Source: JBFELU01 sp041551965
Lineage (GTDB): Bacteria; Actinomycetota; Acidimicrobiia; Spongiisociales; UBA11373
Assembly (NCBI GenBank): GCA_041551965.1
Contig: JBFELU010000024.1
Location: 1-32,965, forward strand
Reading direction: 5' to 3'
Length of the DNA stretch: 32,965 nucleotides
The translations under genes and the position numbers were made by a program. The notes beneath the pieces were generated by a model. It saw nothing but the letters and a program-made list of their open reading frames with translations, made no database searches and was not told where the DNA came from. Numbering within the stretch: position 1 is the first letter of the stretch; each line of letters starts with the position of its first letter. This document shows positions 15,748 through 23,706 of this stretch, piece after piece.

Positions 15748-17567
15748 GACTCCTCGCCTTCGTCGACGATCTCGGCCTCGACCACGTCGTCATCACCGGA
15801 GGACGCCGTCGCAGCGGCCTCGGCCTGGGTGGCCTCGTAGATCTTCTGGCCGAGGACCTGGGAGGCCGAGAGCACTGCATCGGTGGCCGATCGCAGCGAC
15901 TCGGCGCCGGCGTTCTCGTCCTTGAGAAGCTCTCGCAGTGCCTCGAGCTTCTCGGTGATCTGGGCCTTCTCGTCGTCGTTGAGCTTGTCGCCGTAGTCGG
16001 CGAGCGTCTTGTCGGTCTGATAGGCCACGTGGTCCGCTTGGTTGCGGGCCTCCGCGAACTCGCGCCGCTCCTTGTCCTCATTGGCGTGCGTCTCGGCGTC
16101 CTTGATCATCTGGTCGATCTCGTCCGTCGGGAGCGCCGTGCCGCCGGTGATCGTGATTTGCTGCTGCTTCCCGGTGCCGAGGTCCTTGGCGGAGACCGAA
16201 ACGATGCCGTTGGCGTCGATATCGAACGTCACCTCGATCTGGGGCACACCGCGCGGCGCCGGCGGGATGCCGGTCAGGTTGAACTTGCCCAGCGACTTGT
16301 TGTAGGCCGCCATCTCCCGCTCGCCCTGGAGCACATGGACCTCGACCTCCGGCTGGCCGTCGGCTGCGGTCGTGAAGATCTCAGAGCGCCGGGTCGGGAT
16401 GGTGGTGTTCCGCTCGATCATCTTCGTCGCCACTCCGCCCATCGTCTCGATCCCCAGGGTGAGTGGGGTGACGTCGAGGAGCAGGATGTCTTTCACGTCG
16501 CCCTTCAGCACGCCGGCCTGCAGGGCGGCTCCGGCGGCGACGACCTCATCGGGGTTGACGCCCTTGTGGGGCTCCTTGCCGGCCAGCTCGGTGACCAGGT
16601 CGTGTACCGCCGGGATCCGGGTGGAGCCGCCGACGAGGATCACGTGATCGATCTCGCTCACATCGATGCCGGCGTCCTTGATCGCCTGAAGGAAGGGTTC
16701 CTTGGTGGCCGCCACCAGGTCCTCGGTGAGCTTTTGGAAATCGGACCGGCTCAGGTTCTTGAGCAGATGGAGGGGCCCGTCGGCGGTGGCCGTGATGAAG
16801 GGGAGGTTCACCTCGGTCGACGTCACCGAGGACAACTCGATCTTCGCCTTCTCGGCCGCCTCTTTGAGTCGCTGCATGGCCATGGCGTCCTTGGAGAGAT
16901 CGACGCCGTGGTCGTTCTTGAACTCCTTGACGAGCCACTCGATGATCTTCTCGTCGAAGTCGTCACCACCGAGCTGGGTGTTGCCGCTGGTGGATTTGAC
17001 CTCGAACACCCCCTCGCCGATCTCGAGCACCGAGACGTCGAACGTCCCGCCGCCGAGGTCGAAGACGAGGATCGTCTGATCGTGAGCTTCCTTGTCGAGG
17101 CCGTAGGCGAGGGAAGCCGCCGTCGGTTCGTTGATGATGCGCAACACCTCGAGCCCGGCGATCTGACCGGCTTCCTTGGTGGCCTGACGCTGGGCGTCGC
17201 CGAAGTAGGCGGGCACGGTGATCACCGCCTGGGTCACCTCGCCGCCGAGATAGGACTCGGCGTCCCGCTTGAGCTTCTGCAGGATGCGGGCGCTGATCTC
17301 CTGGGCGGTGAAATCCTTGCCGTCGATCTCGATCGACCAATCGGTGCCCATGTGGCGCTTGACGGACCGAACGGTGCGTTCCGGGTTGGTGATCGCCTGG
17401 CGCTTGGCCACCTCGCCGACGAGGACTTCGCCACTCTTGGAGAAGGCGACCACCGATGGGGTGGTGCGGTGTCCCTCGGCGTTGGCGATGATGGTGGGCT
17501 CGCCGCCCTCGTAGACGGCGACCACGCTGTTGGTGGTGCCCAGGTCGATGCCTACTGCTCGGCTCAT
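15744..17567 (-). CDS. dnaK: Hsp70 chaperone DnaK
   Basis: This ATP-driven Hsp70 folds nascent and damaged proteins, works with ClpB in disaggregation, and acts as HspR co-repressor in actinobacteria. The 607 residues start MSRAVGIDLGTTNSVVAVYE (phosphate 1 loop). They contain INEPTAASLAYGLD, LVFDLGGGTFDVSVLEI, and ILVGGSTRIPAVHDLV. The interdomain linker is DILLLDVTPLTLGIETMGG; the substrate-binding domain and an acidic tail follow. The ATG at 17567 has GAGGAG seven bases upstream. A longer open frame to 17630 lies over the promoter and is not used. It is the first gene of a four-gene overlapping operon. Confidence 0.98.
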   Translation of the reverse strand: MSRAVGIDLGTTNSVVAVYEGGEPTIIANAEGHRTTPSVVAFSKSGEVLVGEVAKRQAITNPERTVRSVKRHMGTDWSIEIDGKDFTAQEISARILQKLKRDAESYLGGEVTQAVITVPAYFGDAQRQATKEAGQIAGLEVLRIINEPTAASLAYGLDKEAHDQTILVFDLGGGTFDVSVLEIGEGVFEVKSTSGNTQLGGDDFDEKIIEWLVKEFKNDHGVDLSKDAMAMQRLKEAAEKAKIELSSVTSTEVNLPFITATADGPLHLLKNLSRSDFQKLTEDLVAATKEPFLQAIKDAGIDVSEIDHVILVGGSTRIPAVHDLVTELAGKEPHKGVNPDEVVAAGAALQAGVLKGDVKDILLLDVTPLTLGIETMGGVATKMIERNTTIPTRRSEIFTTAADGQPEVEVHVLQGEREMAAYNKSLGKFNLTGIPPAPRGVPQIEVTFDIDANGIVSVSAKDLGTGKQQQITITGGTALPTDEIDQMIKDAETHANEDKERREFAEARNQADHVAYQTDKTLADYGDKLNDDEKAQITEKLEALRELLKDENAGAESLRSATDAVLSASQVLGQKIYEATQAEAAATASSGDDDVVEAEIVDEGEES

Positions 17568-17612
17568 GGCGCTCCTCGGGGGTCCTTGGGGTGATTTCTT
17601 AGCGTGACTGCA

Positions 17613-17641
17613 GTTTATAACCTGAGTCAACCATTATCAAT
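17613..17641 (-). promoter_or_regulatory. dnaK promoter with HAIR-like HspR box
   Basis: On the minus strand TTGATA (17640-17635) and TAAACT (17617-17612) are 17 bp apart and fit -35 and -10 boxes. The HAIR-like site 17621-17641 reads ATTGATA-N7-ACTCAGG. Against CTTGAGT-N7-ACTCAAG, the arms match at 4 of 7 and 6 of 7. It covers the -35 and most of the spacer, where bound HspR would block polymerase. Confidence 0.68.
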
Positions 17642-17650
17642 TCCCTGGGA

Positions 17651-18409
17651 TCACCCTAGATCGACCCGCCGGGGGGTGATCGATACCCCCAACAACCGGG
17701 CCACCTGGGCGGCGAACCGATCGGGGTCCCCGGTGGTGAGGTAGCGGGTGCTTCCCCGTCCGCTCCCGGTGGCGACCCGGGCCACCTGGCGGGCCACCGC
17801 CGGGGCCGGATCGATCACCGTCACCCCGTCGCCGGCCAGGTCCCGGATGGCGTCGGTGAGGAAGGAGTAGTGGGTGCACCCGATCACGATCGCATCGGCG
17901 CCCGAGGCCGTCAGGGCCGCCACGTGATCCCCCACGACGGCGGTGGGATCGTCCAGCCGCTCCACGGCGTCGGCGAGGCCGGGGCAGGCTCGGGCGATCA
18001 CGGTCACCCCATCGGCGAACCGCTCGGCGAGATCGGACACCACCCTCGTCTGGAACGTCGACGGCGTGACGAGGACCCCGACGACGCCGCTTGCGGTGAC
18101 GCTCGCCGCCGGCTTGACCGCCGGTTCCATCCCCACGAACACCCGGTCGGGGTGGCAGTCCCTGAGCCAACCAAGCGCCGCAGCCGAGGCGGTGTTGCAC
18201 GCCACGACCACCGTCTCGGCTCCGGCCTCAAGGAGGTACTCGGTCACCCGCCCGGCGATGGCTCGGACGTCCTCCCGGCTCCGATCTCCGTAGGGCGCCC
18301 GGGCCTGATCGGCCAGGTAGAGGATGTCGGCCCGGGGCAGGAGCATCCGGATCTCCCGGAGCACTCCCAGGCCCCCGACACCGGAATCGAACACGCCGAT
18401 GAGCGGCAC
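17651..18409 (-). CDS. murI: Glutamate racemase
   Basis: MurI makes D-glutamate for peptidoglycan by cofactor-free two-cysteine chemistry. The 252 residues open with PLIGVFDSGVGGLGVLREI, whose DSG holds the acid/base aspartate. They then have ADQARAPYGDRSRE, the first catalytic cysteine in VVVACNTASAAALG, and the second in IVIGCTHYSFLTDAI. The start is taken as GTG 18409 because the MurI N-terminus begins there and a TAGGCT box sits exactly 7 nt upstream, suggesting a leaderless transcript. The longer upstream frame is not conserved-looking. dnaK follows on the same strand after 83 bp that contain its own promoter. Confidence 0.95.
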   Translation of the reverse strand: MPLIGVFDSGVGGLGVLREIRMLLPRADILYLADQARAPYGDRSREDVRAIAGRVTEYLLEAGAETVVVACNTASAAALGWLRDCHPDRVFVGMEPAVKPAASVTASGVVGVLVTPSTFQTRVVSDLAERFADGVTVIARACPGLADAVERLDDPTAVVGDHVAALTASGADAIVIGCTHYSFLTDAIRDLAGDGVTVIDPAPAVARQVARVATGSGRGSTRYLTTGDPDRFAAQVARLLGVSITPRRVDLG

Positions 18410-18416
18410 CGGGGGG

Positions 18417-18422
18417 AGCCTA
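18417..18422 (-). promoter_or_regulatory. Leaderless -10 box of murI
   Basis: The minus strand reads TAGGCT, then seven bases, then the GTG start at 18409. No Shine-Dalgarno is present. The spacing places the transcription start at or beside the start codon. Confidence 0.6.
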
Positions 18423-18496
18423 GAGCGACGGCGGTGTGAGACTCCATCGGCCGCCCGATTGACCTCCCCCACGCCCGGAGCGCGTCCCCTCCCCGA

Positions 18497-18528
18497 CGAT
18501 GGTGGCCCCCGTCCGGGGTCCACCATCG
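18497..18528. promoter_or_regulatory. Long interrupted palindrome upstream of the DNA ligase gene
   Basis: Perfect 9-bp arms CGATGGTGG (18497-18505) and CCACCATCG (18520-18528) enclose a second 4-bp stem (CCCC with GGGG) separated by one mismatch and a GTCC loop. It ends 4 bp before the proposed -10 at 18533, so it covers the -35 region. Both flanking genes point away from it, so it is not a terminator of either. An operator role is inferred. Confidence 0.6.
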
Positions 18529-18532
18529 CGTC

Positions 18533-18538
18533 TAGCCT
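18533..18538 (+). promoter_or_regulatory. Leaderless -10 box of the DNA ligase gene
   Basis: TAGCCT is followed by exactly seven bases and the ATG at 18546. No Shine-Dalgarno is present. Confidence 0.6.
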
Positions 18539-18545
18539 CGCGGCG

Positions 18546-19562
18546 ATGACCTGGCCCTTCTCCCCTCCGATCACCCCCATGGAAGCCCGGGTTCGCGACG
18601 CCATCCCAGAAGGTGACGAGTGGGTCTACGAGCCGAAATGGGATGGGTTTCGGATCGTGGCGTGGAGCGACGAGCCCCGCCTCGACAGCCGCAACCACAA
18701 GCCGCTGCTCCGCTACTTCCCCGAACTCGCCGAAGCGCTCGCCGGGCTTCCCTCCGGCACGGTGGTCGACGGTGAGGTGGTTGTGGTCACCGACGATCGG
18801 CTCGACTTCGACGCCCTGCAGAACCGGCTCCACCCCGCCGCTTCCCGGGTCGAGATGCTTGCCGAGGCATCGCCGGCCCGGCTGGTGGGGTTCGATCTGC
18901 TTGCCGATCGGGGCGACGATCTCAGGGGCGAGCCGTTCGAGGAGCGGCGCGGCCGGCTCGGGCGCCTCGATCTCCCCGAGCCGTGGCGCCTCACCCCCTC
19001 GACCAAGGATCGCCAGACGGCCGAGCGCTGGTTCGACGACTTCGAGGCGGCCGGGTGCGACGGCATCGTCGCCAAGCGACGGGCCGCCCCGTACATGGAG
19101 GGCAAGCGGGAGATGGTCAAGGTCAAGCACCGGCGGAGCGTCGATTGCGTGGTCGGCGGCTATCGGGTCCACAAGGACGGCGACAAGATCGGGTCCCTGC
19201 TGCTCGGCCTCCACGACGAGGGGGGCCTCTCCTTCATCGGACACTGTTCGGGGTTCTCCGACCACGATCGGGTCGAGATGCTGCAGCGGTTCGAGGAGCT
19301 CCGCGCCGACGATTCGTTCGGCGAGGAGGTTCGGCGGCCTGGAGCCGAGAGCCGATGGTCCGGAGGCAAGGACCTGTCGTGGGTGCCGGTGGAGCCCGGC
19401 GTCGTCGTCCAGGTCTCCTACGACCAGCTCACCGGCGGCCGCTTCCGTCACGCCACCAGGTTCGAGCGATGGCGGCCGGACAAGGACGCCGAGGACTGCA
19501 CGTTCGATCAGCTGGCCCGACCCTCCGGGCCCGGCTTCGACGCGGTGGTCGCCGGCGGCTGA
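18546..19562 (+). CDS. ATP-dependent DNA ligase (LigC-type)
   Basis: This 338-residue ligase seals nicks through a lysine-AMP intermediate. Motif I is EPKWDGFRIV with adenylated Lys31. Motif III is in ARLVGFDLLADRG, motif IV in GCDGIVAKRR, and motif V in EMVKVKHRRSVD. An OB-fold domain (about 205-330) follows, with VDCVVGGYRVHKDGDKIGSL and the C-terminal VVQVSYDQLTGGRFRHATRF. The length and lack of polymerase or nuclease domains match mycobacterial LigC rather than fused LigD. A LigD-type polymerase gene faces it 23 bp away. The start is fixed by a leaderless-type promoter. A repair role is likely; NHEJ involvement is unproven, as no Ku gene is in the window. Confidence 0.92.
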   Translation: MTWPFSPPITPMEARVRDAIPEGDEWVYEPKWDGFRIVAWSDEPRLDSRNHKPLLRYFPELAEALAGLPSGTVVDGEVVVVTDDRLDFDALQNRLHPAASRVEMLAEASPARLVGFDLLADRGDDLRGEPFEERRGRLGRLDLPEPWRLTPSTKDRQTAERWFDDFEAAGCDGIVAKRRAAPYMEGKREMVKVKHRRSVDCVVGGYRVHKDGDKIGSLLLGLHDEGGLSFIGHCSGFSDHDRVEMLQRFEELRADDSFGEEVRRPGAESRWSGGKDLSWVPVEPGVVVQVSYDQLTGGRFRHATRFERWRPDKDAEDCTFDQLARPSGPGFDAVVAGG

Positions 19563-19589
19563 GGAACCGGCCGATCGGCCGATACTCAG
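19559..19589. terminator. Nested palindrome spanning both stop codons of ligase and polymerase
   Basis: CTGAG (19559-19563) pairs with CTCAG (19585-19589), and inside lies the perfect palindrome GGCCGATCGGCC (19569-19580). Both convergent stop codons (19560-19562 and 19586-19588) are within the symmetric block. It is likely a compact bidirectional terminator. Confidence 0.55.
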
Positions 19590-20572
19590 TCGGGCTTCTT
19601 GCGCTTGGACGGCTGGACGCGAGGCGGCTCGCCGGACTGTTTCGGGTAGTGGGGCGGCCAGGGGGCATCGCCGAGTCCCCGCTCCTCGTCGGCTCGGACC
19701 ATGGAGAGCAGAGGTTCGAGGTTCCCGGCGTCATCGTCGATGCCGGTAGTGAGGTCGCCGATCCGATCCCACCGGCTGCGGAACCCGTCGAGTGTCATTG
19801 CCGCCGGGTCGATCGTCGCCAGCTCGTCCCAGGTGAACGGGGCCGACACCAGACCGGTGTGGCGCAGGCTGTAGGCGCTGGCGATCGTCTTGTCCCTCGC
19901 GTTCTGGTTGTAGTCGACGAACACACCGCGGCGCTCCTCCTTCCACCACGCCGTGGTGGCGAGATCGGGGAGCCGGCGCTCCAGTTCTCGGGCGAAAGCC
20001 AGCACCGCTCGGCGGACCTCGCGGAACGTCCAGCGCGGCAGGAGACGAACGTAGATGTGAATGCCTCGCGAACCCGACGTCTTCGGCCAGCCCACGAAGC
20101 CCAGCTCCGCCAGCAGGATCCGGGTTGCCTCGGCGACCTCGCGGCAGTGCTCGAACGTGAACCCCTCGGTCGGGTCGAGATCGAGCCGCATCTCATCGGG
20201 GTGGTCGACGTCCTCGGCCCTGCTGGTCCAGGGGTTGAGGTCGATGCAACCCAACTGGACCTGGTCGACGATGTCGGACACGTCGTCCACGACGGCCATC
20301 CGCCCCGGCCGGGCAGATGGGAAGCGGACCGCCACGGCCTCCCGAATCGTCGATGGGGCCCGTTTGGTGAAAAAGAACGGTTCGGTGACTCCGTTGGGCC
20401 ACCGTTTCAGCGAGCAGGGGCGGCGCCGGACCCCTCGGACGGCCCCCTCGCCACACCGCAGGTAGTGCTCGACGACGTCGAGCTTGGTCCATCCGCGATC
20501 GGGGAACAGCACCTTGTCGGGACTGGTCAACCGGACGTCGCGGCCGGCGGCGGTCACGGTGATCTCGGTCAT
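19586..20572 (-). CDS. LigD-type DNA primase-polymerase (PolDom, stand-alone)
   Basis: This 328-residue archaeo-eukaryotic-primase-fold polymerase resembles the polymerase domain of LigD. The N-terminal RLTSPDKVLFPDRGWTKLDV is typical of LigD PolDom. The metal-binding DLDP is at 131-134 after HPDEMRL. The nucleotide-binding SGSRGIHIYV is at 166-175. A third acidic position lies near VFVDYNQNARDKTIASAYS. Such enzymes fill gaps with ribonucleotides during end joining or excision repair. No ligase or nuclease domain is attached, as in the mycobacterial stand-alone PolD and Prim-PolC proteins. The C-terminus is short and basic (PSKRKKPD). ATGA overlap with the upstream hydrolase shows an operon. 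Confidence 0.92.
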   Translation of the reverse strand: MTEITVTAAGRDVRLTSPDKVLFPDRGWTKLDVVEHYLRCGEGAVRGVRRRPCSLKRWPNGVTEPFFFTKRAPSTIREAVAVRFPSARPGRMAVVDDVSDIVDQVQLGCIDLNPWTSRAEDVDHPDEMRLDLDPTEGFTFEHCREVAEATRILLAELGFVGWPKTSGSRGIHIYVRLLPRWTFREVRRAVLAFARELERRLPDLATTAWWKEERRGVFVDYNQNARDKTIASAYSLRHTGLVSAPFTWDELATIDPAAMTLDGFRSRWDRIGDLTTGIDDDAGNLEPLLSMVRADEERGLGDAPWPPHYPKQSGEPPRVQPSKRKKPD

Positions 20573-21546
20573 CGCGCATCCCCCAACGCCGCCAGGCGAT
20601 CGAACGACGCTTCGACGGCGTCGGCCAGGCGGTCCTTGTTGCGCCACAGCAGGCTGGCGTGGCCGGCTTTGACCCACTCCATCGCCGAACCGGCCCAGTG
20701 GCGGTGGATGGCCTGCACCGAGGCGGTGGGTACGAACCCGTCGACCGTGCCGGCCACGATCACGGCCGCTGCCAGGTGGGGGGGCGCTTCCCAGTCGAGG
20801 ACCGATGCCGAGTGGAGGAACTCACTCAGTTCTCCCCGGGCCCGATCGGGGTCGTCGTCGAAGGCGTCCCAGGCCACCCCGAGGCGCAGGATCCCGTGCA
20901 CGAAGGCCGGGCCGGCGGCATGGGGCGACGCGGTGGGGGCGACGGCGACGGGAAAGGAGACCATGGTGCCCACGAAGGCGGCCAGATTGCCACCCATCGA
21001 GTACCCGGCGACTCCGACCCGGTATCCCTGGCCACGCAGATGATCGACCAGGGCCCTCCCCTCGACCACGGCCGCCCGGCCCATGACGGCGAAGTCGGCG
21101 GCGGTCGCGAGCGGACGGTCATCGTCGGGATCGGTCCGCCGGTCGCCGTACAGCGGGTTCTCCAGCATCACCGACGCGATCCCCCGGTCGGCGAGGATGC
21201 GAGCCAGTTGGCGCCGGGTGCGGTACCCGTGGTCGTTCCAGGCGGCCATCAGGACGCAGATCCGATCGGGATCGCCCCCTGGCGTGATCATGCGGGCTCT
21301 GGCAACCCGTGAGGCCGGAGGCAGCCGTTCGGCCGGGCTCTCGAAGACGAGATCCCGCACCGTCAGTCCTCCGGCCCGTCGAGCGGGGCGGTGCCGCACG
21401 TCGATCTGAGCCGGAGGGGGCGGGGTCCGGACGATGGAGCGGTACCAGTCGATCACTTCGCGATCGCCCCACCCCTCGCGGAACACCTGGCGCTGAGGTG
21501 GCGTGCGGGCCAAGGCCGCTGCAGCTGCTCGATCCAGCCAGTGCAC
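20569..21546 (-). CDS. Alpha/beta hydrolase (ABHD18/DUF2048-like)
   Basis: This protein of about 325 residues has an alpha/beta-hydrolase core. The nucleophile elbow is GVAGYSMGGNLAAFVGT (G-x-S-x-G), followed by an aspartate in VIVAGTVDGFVPTASV and a histidine in WVKAGHASLLWR. The preceding strand holds ICVLMAAWNDHGYRTRRQLA, and MLENPLYGDRR resembles DUF2048/ABHD18 proteins. The substrate is unknown. The start is uncertain: GTG 21546 is preferred because TAGTGT lies eight bases upstream and the peptide VHWLDRAAAAAL follows. The frame remains open further upstream into the divergent peptidase gene. It overlaps the polymerase start by 4 bp. Confidence 0.8.
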   Translation of the reverse strand: MHWLDRAAAAALARTPPQRQVFREGWGDREVIDWYRSIVRTPPPPAQIDVRHRPARRAGGLTVRDLVFESPAERLPPASRVARARMITPGGDPDRICVLMAAWNDHGYRTRRQLARILADRGIASVMLENPLYGDRRTDPDDDRPLATAADFAVMGRAAVVEGRALVDHLRGQGYRVGVAGYSMGGNLAAFVGTMVSFPVAVAPTASPHAAGPAFVHGILRLGVAWDAFDDDPDRARGELSEFLHSASVLDWEAPPHLAAAVIVAGTVDGFVPTASVQAIHRHWAGSAMEWVKAGHASLLWRNKDRLADAVEASFDRLAALGDAR

Positions 21547-21554
21547 GGAGCAAG

Positions 21555-21606
21555 ACACTAGACCGCCACCGGCCCCCCAACGAGGCCCTCGCGACCGTCG
21601 TAGCAT
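21555..21606. promoter_or_regulatory. Divergent leaderless -10 boxes for the hydrolase and PM20D1-like genes
   Basis: The minus strand has TAGTGT (21560-21555) eight bases before GTG 21546. The plus strand has TAGCAT (21601-21606) seven bases before ATG 21614. The two -35 regions would fall in the same short stretch around 21578-21583. Activity is inferred from spacing. Confidence 0.5.
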
Positions 21607-21613
21607 CATGGGC

Positions 21614-23086
21614 ATGGCCTCCAAGAAGATCGGTCTCATTGCGGGCGCCGGGGTCGGCGCCGCTGCTGCGGCCGCACTTCGCAGGCGCTGGTCGAGCCGG
21701 GGCACGGACGATGAGGGTGGGACGATCGGGCCGATCGGGCAACGCTTGCTGGAGCGCCTCGGCGCCGCGGTGCGGATCCCCACCGTGTCCTACGAGGAAA
21801 GAGAGAAGGTCGACACCGCCGCCCTCGACGAGATGCACCGGTTCCTCGAGGAGAACTATCCGCTTCTCCATCGTCATCTCAATCGGGAGGTGGTGGCCGG
21901 CCACTCCCTCCTGTTCACCTGGGAAGGGACGGATCGCGAGGCCGATCCGATCGTACTGATGGCACATCTCGACGTGGTTCCCGTCGAACCCGGCACCGAA
22001 TCGGAATGGCCGCATCCACCCTTCGGCGGCAAGACGGCCGACGGCTACCTGTGGGGACGGGGCGCCCTCGACGACAAGGCGTCGCTCATCGGCATCGGTG
22101 AGGCCGTCGAGGCCCTGCTCTCCGAAGGGTTTGCCCCGGCGGCGACCGTGTATCTGGTGTTCGGACACGACGAGGAGATCGGGGGGAGCGAGGGGGCGTC
22201 GACGATCGCCACCCTCCTCGAGGAGCGCGGGGTCCGGCCCCGCTTCGTGATCGACGAAGGTGGTGCCGTCGTCGAGGGCCTCCTGGCCGGGATCGGGTCC
22301 CCGGTGGCGTTGGTCGGCATCGCGGAGAAGGGCTACGTCAACCTGGAACTGACGGCGGTCGCCGAAGGTGGGCACTCGTCCACCCCGTCGGTGCAGGGTG
22401 CCATCGACACCCTGGCCCGGGCGATCGGTCGTCTCGGACGCCGGCCGATGCCGGCCCACCTCGAAACCCAGCGCCCGTTCTTCAAGGCGCTGGCGCCGGT
22501 GCTGCCGCGCCCGCTGCGCCTTGCGATCCGGAACCTCGATGTCATGAAGCCTTTCATCGAGCGAAGGTTGGCACCCGATCCGATGACCAACGCCCTCATC
22601 CGAACCACGATCGCAGTCACAATGGTGTCGGGCGGCGTGAAGCCGAACGTGATACCCCAGCAGGCGAGCGCAACCACCAACGTCCGCATCATGCCGGGGG
22701 ACACTTCGGAGAGCGTGATCGACCACGTCCGACGGGTCGTCGGACCTGCGGTCACGGTGCGGCGCGTCGAGGGCGGGTTCACCGCCGAACCCAGCGATCT
22801 GTCGAGCACCGAGTCGGATTCCTTCGCTCTGGTCGCCGAGACAGTGCGGGAGACCTTCGGCGAGATCCCGGTGGTGCCGTGGATCCTGATGGGAGCGACG
22901 GACTCGCGCCATTTCCTGGGCATCGCCGGCGATGTGTACCGGTTTGCCCCGTTCCGGGCGACACCCGACGACATGACGCGGATCCATGGGACGGGAGAGC
23001 GCCTTCGCACGGCGGACGCCGATCGGGTGGTCGCCTTCTACCGGCGCCTCATCACGGCTGCCGTGGGGGAGGGCTCGACGGCTTGA
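21614..23086 (+). CDS. PM20D1-like M20 family metallopeptidase
   Basis: This 490-residue zinc hydrolase has an N-terminal hydrophobic anchor (about 6-22, IGLIAGAGVGAAAAAA), so it is probably membrane-attached. Catalytic features are MAHLDVVPVEPG (His118, Asp120), WGRGALDDKASL (Asp153) and VFGHDEEIGGSEGAS (Glu187-188). VIDEGGAVVEG, IAEKGYVNLELTAV, GGHSS, MVSGGVKPNVIPQQ and GATDSRHF follow. This motif set is close to animal PM20D1, which joins and splits fatty acids and amino acids; yeast CPS1 is related. The bacterial substrate is unknown, but an N-acyl amino acid is a reasonable guess. The start follows the leaderless spacing; ATG 21608 is the alternative. Its 3' end overlaps TetR by 35 bp. 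Confidence 0.9.
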   Translation: MASKKIGLIAGAGVGAAAAAALRRRWSSRGTDDEGGTIGPIGQRLLERLGAAVRIPTVSYEEREKVDTAALDEMHRFLEENYPLLHRHLNREVVAGHSLLFTWEGTDREADPIVLMAHLDVVPVEPGTESEWPHPPFGGKTADGYLWGRGALDDKASLIGIGEAVEALLSEGFAPAATVYLVFGHDEEIGGSEGASTIATLLEERGVRPRFVIDEGGAVVEGLLAGIGSPVALVGIAEKGYVNLELTAVAEGGHSSTPSVQGAIDTLARAIGRLGRRPMPAHLETQRPFFKALAPVLPRPLRLAIRNLDVMKPFIERRLAPDPMTNALIRTTIAVTMVSGGVKPNVIPQQASATTNVRIMPGDTSESVIDHVRRVVGPAVTVRRVEGGFTAEPSDLSSTESDSFALVAETVRETFGEIPVVPWILMGATDSRHFLGIAGDVYRFAPFRATPDDMTRIHGTGERLRTADADRVVAFYRRLITAAVGEGSTA

Positions 23087-23624
23087 CCAGTTCCCGGGCA
23101 TGCCCGGTGAAGTCGAAGCCGTCGTCGAGGACCCGAAACAGCGCCAGTCCGTTGAGAGTCGCCAGAATCCGCTCGGCCTCGCGAACGGCGCTCCTCGGGG
23201 TCAGATCGGCGCGGGATCGGCGAAGTGCTTCGGCGAAGCGCTCTCTCCTGCGGTCGCCGTGGCGCACGATTCGCCCGTGGAGATGGGGATCGGTCACCCC
23301 CCCGGTGACGGCGATCTGGAGGTAGATGCGGGCCAGGGTCGGCTGCTCGGTGACGAAGGTGATGTAGGCCTCGACGAGTTCGGTGATCGTGTCGGTCCCC
23401 TCGCCCTCGGGGTCGGGGTCGACGGCCTCGATCGCTTCGCGCACCACGGTGAGGATCGCCTCGTCCTTCGACTCGAAGAGGTTGTAGAACGACCCCGGTC
23501 GGATGGCGGCCCGCTGACAGATCGCCTTGATGGTGGTGCCCTCCAGCCCCCCTTGGGCGAGGAGGTCGCGGGTGGCAGCGGCGATGCGTTCCCGAGTCTG
23601 GAGACCGGCGCGATATCGAGCCAT
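23052..23624 (-). CDS. TetR family transcriptional regulator
   Basis: This 190-residue repressor has the TetR helix-turn-helix: TRERIAAATRDLLAQGGLEG, TTIKAICQRAAIRPGSFYNL, then FESKDEAIL (residues 10-58). A helical ligand domain with AYITFVTEQPTLARIYLQIA follows. It is divergent from the fadE5-like gene and likely senses an acyl-CoA or related ligand. The start ATG 23624 has TAGGCT six bases upstream and no Shine-Dalgarno, so its mRNA is probably leaderless. The C-terminus overlaps the convergent peptidase gene by 35 bp. Confidence 0.92.
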   Translation of the reverse strand: MARYRAGLQTRERIAAATRDLLAQGGLEGTTIKAICQRAAIRPGSFYNLFESKDEAILTVVREAIEAVDPDPEGEGTDTITELVEAYITFVTEQPTLARIYLQIAVTGGVTDPHLHGRIVRHGDRRRERFAEALRRSRADLTPRSAVREAERILATLNGLALFRVLDDGFDFTGHARELVKPSSPPPRQP

Positions 23625-23630
23625 GACCCC

Positions 23631-23675
23631 AGCCTATTAGATTATTGAGTCCTCGCTCAAATTCTGGGGTACACT
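23631..23675. promoter_or_regulatory. tetR/fadE divergent promoters and candidate operator
   Basis: The inverted repeat TTGAG-N6-CTCAA (23645-23660) lies between the tetR -10 (TAGGCT, minus, 23636-23631) and a fadE -10 (TACACT, 23670-23675). The repeat covers the expected -35 region of both genes. TetR binding is inferred. Confidence 0.55.
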
Positions 23676-23706
23676 GAGGGCGCTCGAGCTCGCCCCGGGA
23701 GGCATC

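Noticed and set aside
16029..17594. A 521-codon open frame opposite dnaK
   Set aside because: It mirrors dnaK codons and has no recognisable domain.
18546..20572. A complete NHEJ locus
   Set aside because: Ligase and polymerase are present, but no Ku and no 3'-phosphoesterase domain is in the window.
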